Of a DNA stretch of 23,695 bases, positions 17,879-23,695 are shown piece by piece (position 1 is the stretch's first letter; the number at the start of each line of letters is the position of its first letter). Both the position numbers and the translations under genes were made by a program. The stretch is taken from positions 8,287-31,981 of the forward strand of contig NWUY0300037819.1 in the NCBI GenBank assembly GCA_004151065.3, in the 5' to 3' direction. This DNA is from Larix sibirica. Lineage: Eukaryota; Streptophyta; Pinopsida; Pinales; Pinaceae. The notes under the pieces are model-generated. The model saw nothing but the letters and a program-made list of their open reading frames with translations. It made no database searches and had not been told where the DNA came from.

Positions 17879-18700
17879 GGAATGCTTTGAAGTGGGTGAA
17901 AGAGGTCATGATTTTCCGGATGCGGTGGATGATCCGTGTTATTGCCAGATCATTGGAGACAGTGTGCATGTTGAGAGCTTGAATGATTAAATTGGAGTCT
18001 CCAAATACATGAATTTTGTCAATTTTTCGATTTTTGGCAATCTGACATCCTTTTAATAATGCCAAAGCTTCTGCAAGATTGTTGGACCAAGTTCCCAGGC
18101 CCCACCTGTATTTGATTTCTGTTGTTCCTCCTGTAGAGAGAAAGAGTCCTTCTGCTCCAACCAGTTGGAGGTTCTTTTTGGATGCGCCATCGAAGAGCAA
18201 GCTGTCAATGTTCTGTCTATTTCTCCATTCTTGAAATTCAGAGTTGGTGAATCTGAGTTGCAAGTGTGGCAAAATACGACGTCTTAATATTACAACCTTT
18301 TTGGGATTGGGAGGGAGGGTGCCAAGCCAAAGAATCTCATTTGTATTGAGATTTGTATCCGTCTTGAGATGGGAAGAATGTATGCATTCGATAAGGAGGC
18401 CTTTGTCCTGTCCAACACCTTGCAGGGGGGAGGTGAAGGAGTCTTGGAATAAGGTTTTGTTCCTAGCTAGCCAAATTTTCCAGCATACGAATTTAGGAAT
18501 CGTGAGCCAAATGAGGGACCAAAGTTTTCTTTTTGACAGAGGGGAAGGATAGATGGAGTTCCAGTTTTTTAGCAAGCAATTGATGGAGTTGAAGATTGGC
18601 ATAGTCAAATTAAGGATTTGGAGCATGTGGTTCCAGACAGTTTTAGAAAATTGGCATTCCAAAAATAAGTCATCAATTGATTCATTGTTTCTTCGCATAA
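17879..18700 (-). pseudogene. LINE-B ORF2: end of zinc-binding region and truncated RNase H
   Basis: One frame runs from the zinc-binding end (NNESIDDLFLEC) through WSLIWLTIPKFVCWKIWLAR, a conserved plant LINE stretch, to RNase H. The core starts at LLFDGASKKN (Asp), continues with NNLAEALALLKG (catalytic Glu kept), then VFGDSNLIIQAL (Asp), and ends at FTHFKAF where the N lies. The final ADxLAN motif with the last catalytic Asp is missing. Unlike LINE-A, the central Glu is intact. Confidence 0.88.
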
Positions 18701-19592
18701 GATGCATCTGTGTGGCCCATTGATGCCTCTTTTGATTAGATTGTCCCCAGTCAGTATTTTCCTGTGAGTGAGTGTCCATATGAAGAAATTAATTTTGGGG
18801 AGTCCAAATGGGTTCCATACCATGCTCCATAAGATTTTCATAGAGCTATCATGATTTTGAAGGGCCTTGAAACCAAGAGCAGCTGTATACTTCCCTTTTG
18901 GCCCCCAGCCACAATTGTAATTTGTCTTGGAGGTGGGAAGGGGCACAACCGGACAGATTTTCCATGAGGAGGATTCTGGAGTGTTCAAGATTAGTTGGGA
19001 TATCAAGAATTTTCCAAGCCTTCCAATCATCGTTAGAATTCCAAACACTGAGATCTTTCAGTGTTTTAATTCTGTTATGAGCAAGCCAATTGGAAATTTC
19101 GTGGAGATCATTCTTCTCCTGGAGTGGGGGGTGTCCCATGATCTTGTCAGAAAAAATGTTAATGTTCCTTCCATTTCCAGGAATCCAGTAGAGGTTCTGC
19201 GCGAATATGTCCCAGGAAGCTCTGCATAATTCCCATATCGAGGATCCTTTAGAGTTGGGCTTGTTGTCGATGCATCTTAGCATTGTGCCAGTTAAGTATT
19301 TTTTCCTAATTAGTTGAATTACACGGTGTTGTCTATTGGAAAGTATATGCCAAAGTATTTTGCCACCCAATTCTATGTTTTCTTGGTGAGGGTCACGAAT
19401 TTGGAGTCCACCTGAGCTTTTTGGTTGCTTAATGATGCTCCAGTTCACCAGGTTCAACTTGTTCTCGTTGTGTTTTCCCCCACTCCAAAGGAAGTCTCTT
19501 AAGAGTTTACTTATTTGATTTGAGATCCCTTTGGGTGCTAGAAGGAGGTATGATTGGTAAATAGAGAGTGCCGAGAGTACTGCTTTAATCAA
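18605..19592 (-). pseudogene. LINE-B ORF2: post-RT linker and zinc-binding region
   Basis: Frame 19592-18849 holds the post-RT linker (LLRDFLWSGG, NLVNWSIIKQPKSSGGLQIRD, GSSIWELCRASW, GNGRNINIFSD). A frameshift near 18900 leads to frame 19048-18605, with WGPKGKYTAALGFKAL, GLPKINFFIWTLTHRKIL and CILCEE, the zf-RVT start. A second shift near 18700 leads on to the RNase H frame. Order and motifs match LINE-A 4393-6294. Confidence 0.87.
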
Positions 19593-20680
19593 GATTAATT
19601 TTTTGGCTTTGTTGAGCCAGTAACCTCCCCAGTTTCTGAGTTTGGTCTTGATTTTTCATATAGTTTCCTTCCAGAATTTAGTTTTCGTGTGACCTTGTGA
19701 AATGGGGAGGCCCAAGTATTTGAAGTTGTCCTAGTGCTCGCGCACTTTTATTCCGAGGATGTGTCCGATGTTGGTGGCATATTTCTTGCTTAAGTTCCAG
19801 GTGTAGACAACACTCTTGCATTGGTTGATAATGCCTCCCAATGCATTGTAATACCATGTCAGGTTCTGCTTGAATTTTAGAGATATGATTGAGGAACCAC
19901 CTCCCAAGAAGAGGGAGTCATCAAAAAAGAGGGAATGGTTCAAGGCCATGGAATTGGGGGCTAGATTGAGGCTAGGGAGGGATCCGGTTCGTAAATCAGA
20001 GTTAAGATTTCGACTGAGAGAGTCTTCCAGGATGATGTATAAAAAGGAAGACAATGGGAAGCCTTGTCGGATGCCACGCAATGCTTGGAAGAAGTGTGTG
20101 GGGCGTCCATTTATCAAAGGGGAAATCCAGGGCCCGCTAATGCAGGCTAATATCCAATTTATGAAGGTTTCGTTGAACCTGAAGCATTTCATAATTTTGA
20201 GGAGGGAGTTATTGACGCGATCGAAGGCATTAGCCATGTCAATTTTGAGTGACATACCTTTTTCCTTGCTGGAGTGGATGGCTTCCTGAACAAAGATCAT
20301 GTTGTCGAGAATTTGTCTCCCTTTTAAGAATCCTCCTTGGTTGTCTGAGATGATATTTGCGAGGAGGGGCTTCATTCCGTTGGCCATCATTTTTGAAATG
20401 ATTTTGTATGAATAATTGCACAACGAAATTGGTCTGAATCAACCAAAGAAGCTAGGATTTGATTCTTTTGGTATGAGTGCGAGAAATTTGGAGTTGGTAC
20501 AGCCTCTAATCTTTTCCTTGGATAGAAAATTTCTGACCATTCTCATGTAATATTTCCTGATATACTGCCAGCAGGTTTGATAAAATGAATTGAATACCCG
20601 TCCGGTCCTAGAGCTTTGTCAGGGTCAAAAGACCAAATCGTGTTGATAACTTCTTTCTCCGTGAACGGTTTGAGGAGCTT
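19593..20680 (-). pseudogene. LINE-B ORF2: reverse transcriptase domain
   Basis: RT blocks in order: LGPDGYSIHFIK (about 20600), FRPISLCNYSYKIISKMMANGMKP, GGFLKGRQILDNM, LKIDMANAFDRVN, GIRQGFPLSSFLYI and the catalytic NHSLFFDDSLFLG, then YLGLPIS and the thumb stretch LNKAKKLILIKAVLSALSIY. Nonsense codons occur near 20440, at 19731-19733 and near 19660. At least one frame change lies between 20600 and 20440. The polymerase aspartates are present, and RQGDPLS reads RQGFPLS, a change at a conserved Asp. Confidence 0.93.
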
Positions 20681-21216
20681 GATATTGTTGTCCAGCGTGA
20701 TGTTTTTTGGAATGTGGTTAAGAAGAATCTATTCATCTTCTTTGCCTGTATTTTCTACCTCCATGAATAGGTTGGAGAAGTGGTCATACGCTGCCTCTTG
20801 GATTTTTCCATGCCCTTTGACAATGAGTCCATTTTCCATTCTGATTTCTGAGATGTGGTTGGTCGATTGCCTGATTTTGGTTTGTTTGTGAAAAATGGAG
20901 TATTCCTGTCACCAGCCTTTAGCCATGTGCTACGTGATTTTAATCTCCAAAATTATTCTTCTTTCCGAAAGGAATGATGGACCTTGATCTGCTGATTGAC
21001 CTCTTCTTGGAGGAGTGTGATGTTTATTGGGATTTCGTCTAGTGAGGTTTGAATAGTCTCTAGCTTATTAACATATTTTTTCCTCGAACTAAAGGGTGGG
21101 GGACAATTGTCTTTAGCCAAGATCTTGAGCGCTTTTTTAGTGGCAATGAGTTTCTGTTCCCAAATGAAAGCAGGGGAGCCTAAGATTGGAGTTCTCCATG
21201 CTTTGTCTAAGATATC
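20681..21216 (-). pseudogene. LINE-B ORF2: linker between endonuclease and RT
   Basis: Helical, charged sequence follows the endonuclease after TAG 21217-21219: KKALKILAKDNCPPPFSSRK, EIPINITLLQEEVNQQIKVH and a STWLKAGDRNTPFFTNK motif, the counterpart of GEKNTKFFH in LINE-A. Frames change and stops occur, but the motifs keep the order expected in plant LINEs. Confidence 0.8.
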
Positions 21217-21484
21217 CTAGAATCCTTCATAATTTAACCATTGAGGGTTGAATCTGAATGGGATTGGTACGAGGTTCTCTTCTTCTTGAAAGTGGAGCAG
21301 GATCGGTTTGTGATCCGATGCTAGGTTAGGTAGGATTTTTGATGATACAAAATGTCCCTCGTCTAGGAGACTGTTGTGAACAAGGAATCTGTCAAGTCGG
21401 GCCATTATGTTTCCTTTACCTGATCACTTGTTGGACCATGTATATCTACCTTTTTTAGGTTTTATATCCAGTAGATCTCAAGTC
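21217..21484 (-). pseudogene. LINE-B ORF2: C-terminal part of APE-like endonuclease
   Basis: In one minus-strand frame: DLLDIKPKKGRYTWSNK, an in-frame TGA, then MARLDRFLVHNSLL and the catalytic NLASDHKPILLHF, ending at TAG 21217-21219. This is the standard end of LINE APE endonucleases (TWSN, RLDRFL, SDH). Confidence 0.9.
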
Positions 21485-21991
21485 TGAATAATGGCTTCAA
21501 CTTGTGATTTGAAGGCGTCCCTTCCGGGGTTGCCTCCTTTTTTCTCAGATGCAGAGAAGGTTATGTTCATATCTCTTGCAAGAATAAGATTATGGGGTGT
21601 ATATGCCTCAAGGAAATCTTCCAGAAGACTTCAACAGTATTTTTTCCAGAGTAGAGATTAGGAACATACATGTTGAAGAATGCAATCTGAAGATTTCTTT
21701 GAATGTGCGTGAGTTCTGTAAATATCCAGTGTTGAGTGGCGAAGGAATTGCATAGATGGAGCTTGTCGGAGGACTAGAGGGTTTCCAAGCCACCTGAGGT
21801 TCCTCTGACGCTGATTGCCATGCTAGTGTTCTTTTTCCACTTTTCTTTTCCAATGGCAAGGATAGTGTTTTCATAGAGCTTGGTTTCTTGGAGCATGAGG
21901 ATGTCTAGCATATCGATATTTTGAAGATCTTTGTCTGCGTCTAATTTGTCGGGGCTGCCCAGTCCTTGCAATTCCAAGAAACCAGCTTCAT
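21485..21991 (-). pseudogene. LINE-B ORF2: N-terminal part of APE-like endonuclease (ORF2 start)
   Basis: ATG at 21991 begins MKLVSWNC, the classical start. One base is lacking just after, so the family sequence GLGSPDK continues in another frame, which fuses artificially with ORF1 upstream. Further motifs are DILMLQETKL (catalytic Glu), RGTSGGLETL, TAG 21774-21776, AFFNMYVPN, then after a shift near 21640 LARDMNITFSASEKKGG, where GGDFN has become ARDMN with the Asp kept. Confidence 0.9.
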
Positions 21992-21993
21992 TA
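21989..21993 (-). promoter_or_regulatory. TAATG overlap at the ORF1/ORF2 border of LINE-B
   Basis: The ORF2 ATG (21991) is preceded as TAATG. The TAA is in the ORF1 frame only if a 1 nt indel at the C8 run (22013-22020 on the plus strand) is assumed. The layout matches LINE-A, which makes the assumption plausible. Confidence 0.55.
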
Positions 21994-23315
21994 TTTATTA
22001 TTGTAAATGGATCCCCCCCCGGCGTGTCCCCCATTTTCTTTCCTGTTATCCTAGCTCTAGTGTTTCTGCTAAAGGCCATGTCAAGTGTAGCTTGAGATCC
22101 TTGAGTATTTTCACGTTTGACTTCTTCTTCTCTTATGTCTTTGGTCGATTTTTGCCCAAGTTTTTTGGAATATTTATCTACAAAGTATTCCGAAGAGGTG
22201 GGGGAGGCTACAGATATGGTTTTGGTGATTTCTGCATAGGAAGGAGAGGGTGTTTCAATGGATTTTTTAGGGCTTGAGGTATTCTGGGGTTGGGAGTATT
22301 TTGGGGATTCATGAATCTGGGGGATCTCTTGGGATTCCTGATGTTCGAGGATTTCTCCTTCTTCAGGGGCTTCATGGGTTTCCTGAGTTTCTGAGTTTTC
22401 GAGGATTTTGAATCTATTTTCATTGTTAGTGGATTTGTATTTTTGTTGCTGGGGGTTTTTTCCGGTGCCTTGGGTTTCTTTTGAGAGGGAATTTGGTCCA
22501 TATATAGGGTTAGGATTTTTTTGGATGGTTGTCCAATGATCTATTTTCCCTTCCGAGTCCATATCTATGGGTTTTTTATTGCAGTATCGTGCGAAGTGGC
22601 CATATTCATGGCAGTGCCTGCATTTGAAAGGGATTTGCTTATAATCGAGCTCTTGAATGTGAGACCAGCCTGCCACGGTGAGGTTTATAGCTTCAGGGAG
22701 GCCATGCTCGAGGTCGAATTCAACAAATATCCTTGTGCATGAGTATTGATTCTTCCTGTAAACTTTGTCTATGTATTTCCCAAGGACATTTCTGATGGCT
22801 TCTAGTGATTCAAGGTTCCAGCAATGAAGAGGGAGGTACGGGAGTCTCACCCAGACTGATACTGTGGATGGGACATCTTGAGTCGGATCGAAGTCTGGAT
22901 TCCATTTGTTCAGGTAGAGTCCCTGTGGTCCCATGAAATACGACTTGTTCCTGAAGATTAGCTCTCGATCATGCTTTCTTTCGAAGACAAAAGCGAAGAA
23001 GCCATTTCCTAGAAGGTAAGAGTTGACATCTTTAGAGATTAGGGGTCTCCAGTTTTTTTGAACCTAAGTGTCAATAACCTTTGGAGAGGGTCACAGGCTG
23101 GTGAATTGATCGATTAAGCCTCGGTTCGAGAGATTGAGGGTAGTTTTGCACAGTTGCTCAATCGAGAGTGCTACTGTAGGTATTTCTAATAGTTTTTTCA
23201 CGAATTGTTTTCGGGATGCCGTCAGATTCTTCTTTCCTTGTGTTGAGATGAGCTTCATGAATTCACTAAGCTCAGGCGGATGGGGAGGGGGTTCAGGGGC
23301 TCCATCGAGGGCCAT
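21992..23315 (-). pseudogene. LINE-B ORF1: DUF4283-like / CCHC RNA-binding protein, broken
   Basis: ATG at 23315 (MALDGAPEPPPHPPEL). One frame runs through the DUF4283-like region (LLGNGFFAFVFERKHDRELIF, VSVWVRLPYLPLHCWN, RIFVEFDLEHGLP) and an intact CCHC knuckle CRHCHEYGHFARYC to a Gln/Pro/Glu-rich tail (EEGEILEHQESQEI) with a Lys/Arg-rich end (RNTRARITGKKMGD). Nonsense codons are TGA 23091-23093 and TAG 23064-23066. A probable indel at the G8 run (minus strand, 22013-22020) removes the native stop. Original length is about 440 residues. ORF1p would coat LINE RNA. There is no ubiquitin-like part. Confidence 0.92.
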
Positions 23316-23657
23316 AAGGTCCCAAGCCTGAGCTGGAGGCAGTGATCAAGGTCAAATAGATACAGGTCTTTCGAGGCCCAATATTGGACCACGATCGACA
23401 AAGATCGGTTTGTGGCCTCAGGTCGCAGGCTCATGTGAATTGATCAATGCAAATAAACTAGCGCATAGAGTCTAGGTGGGCCAAACCCATCCACAAGTGA
23501 TCGAGAACAGGAAATCTCTCAGGAGGGAGCCACTGATTAGTCGTGGAGATCGGGTGAGATAAGAGTAGGGGGCCAGATTTCATTTCACATTAATACTCCA
23601 GTAGAGAAAAGCATTTCATTATGTAAACAAAGTATAATTAAGTTGTCAATACCAACG
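23316..23657 (-). promoter_or_regulatory. LINE-B 5' UTR
   Basis: 342 bp between the TSD-defined 5' end and the ORF1 ATG, with normal GC content and no coding signal. At its outer end it contains a copy of the 38 bp terminal repeat (23600-23637). Promoter function is presumed from position only. Confidence 0.55.
23600..23637. repeat. Direct terminal repeat of LINE-B, 5'-end copy
   Basis: 36 of 38 bases equal 17810-17847 (the 3' end of the same element), in the same orientation, 20 bp inside the 5' TSD border. No A run accompanies this copy. Confidence 0.85.
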
Positions 23658-23676
23658 AGTAATAATTGTTTTATTT
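23658..23676. repeat. Target-site duplication of LINE-B, 5' side
   Basis: Perfect 19 bp copy (agtaataattgttttattt) of 17782-17800. The remaining 19 bases to the window end are host flank. Confidence 0.88.
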
Positions 23677-23695
23677 GAGAATTGTGATACCCGAA

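Larger units (their letters stand above)
17801..23657 (-). mobile_element. LINE-B: full-length degenerate plant L1-type LINE
   Basis: A 5857 bp minus-strand element with ORF1 (23315-21992), ORF2 (21991-17879) and a 3' end with a short A run, flanked by a perfect 19 bp TSD. Its ORF1 and RT sequences differ clearly from LINE-A and LINE-C, so it is another family. Many nonsense codons and several frameshifts are present. The end of ORF2 is missing at an N (17878). A 38 bp sequence from the 3' end is repeated near the 5' end (23600-23637). Confidence 0.9.

Noticed and set aside
19870-20289. 139-codon plus-strand open frame
   Set aside because: Shadow of the LINE-B RT on the opposite strand.
17810-23637. 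LTR-type retroelement reading of the 38 bp direct repeats around LINE-B
   Set aside because: The internal genes are ORF1, APE endonuclease, RT and RNase H in LINE order, with an A-rich tail and a 19 bp TSD; 38 bp is far too short for LTRs and no integrase or protease is present.

Overview
The window looks like repeat-rich nuclear DNA of a land plant. The evidence is three L1-type LINE retrotransposons, all on the minus strand, with plant hallmarks: ORF1 proteins with a DUF4283-like domain and a CCHC zinc knuckle, and ORF2 proteins with endonuclease, reverse transcriptase, zinc-binding region and a C-terminal RNase H. They sit in very AT-rich intergenic DNA. I see no intact host gene, no tRNA or rRNA, and no CRISPR or prokaryotic feature. 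The species cannot be told from the sequence; a large-genome plant fits.

Layout. 1-3047 is AT-rich intergenic DNA with a microsatellite and five tandem copies of a ~130 bp unit (1095-1765). 3063-13000 is LINE-A, flanked by a perfect 15 bp target-site duplication (TSD; 3048-3062 and 13001-13015). Its ORF2 frame can be followed with one frameshift and twelve nonsense codons from 8804 down to 3301, which includes about 420 codons beyond the RNase H core. A 2577 bp segment of LINE-A is present twice (7263-9839 and 9851-12427), nearly identical, with a single N at the joint (9840). This is most likely an assembly artefact; without it LINE-A would be about 7.35 kb. 13016-15704 is AT-rich DNA enclosing a poorly preserved minus-strand coding relic. 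15722-17746 is LINE-C, a short element with a poly(A) tail and a 17 bp TSD that holds ORF1 only. 17801-23657 is LINE-B, a degenerate full-length element with a perfect 19 bp TSD.

The most striking item is in LINE-C. Its ORF1 carries, in frame just before the DUF4283-like region, a 76-residue domain (17021-17248) that aligns without gaps to the full length of ubiquitin. The L8/I44/V70 positions are kept and it ends in L-stop-G-G, where the stop is a probable Arg-to-TGA change. LINE-C is also built like a mobile 'half-LINE': ORF1, a short 3' UTR and poly(A), with no ORF2.

In LINE-A and LINE-B the ORF1 stop and ORF2 start overlap as TAATG, suggesting reinitiation-type coupling. All three elements are inactivated by nonsense codons or frameshifts, so this is a record of past retrotransposition. 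LINE-B and LINE-C inserted only 18 bp apart into similar target sequences.
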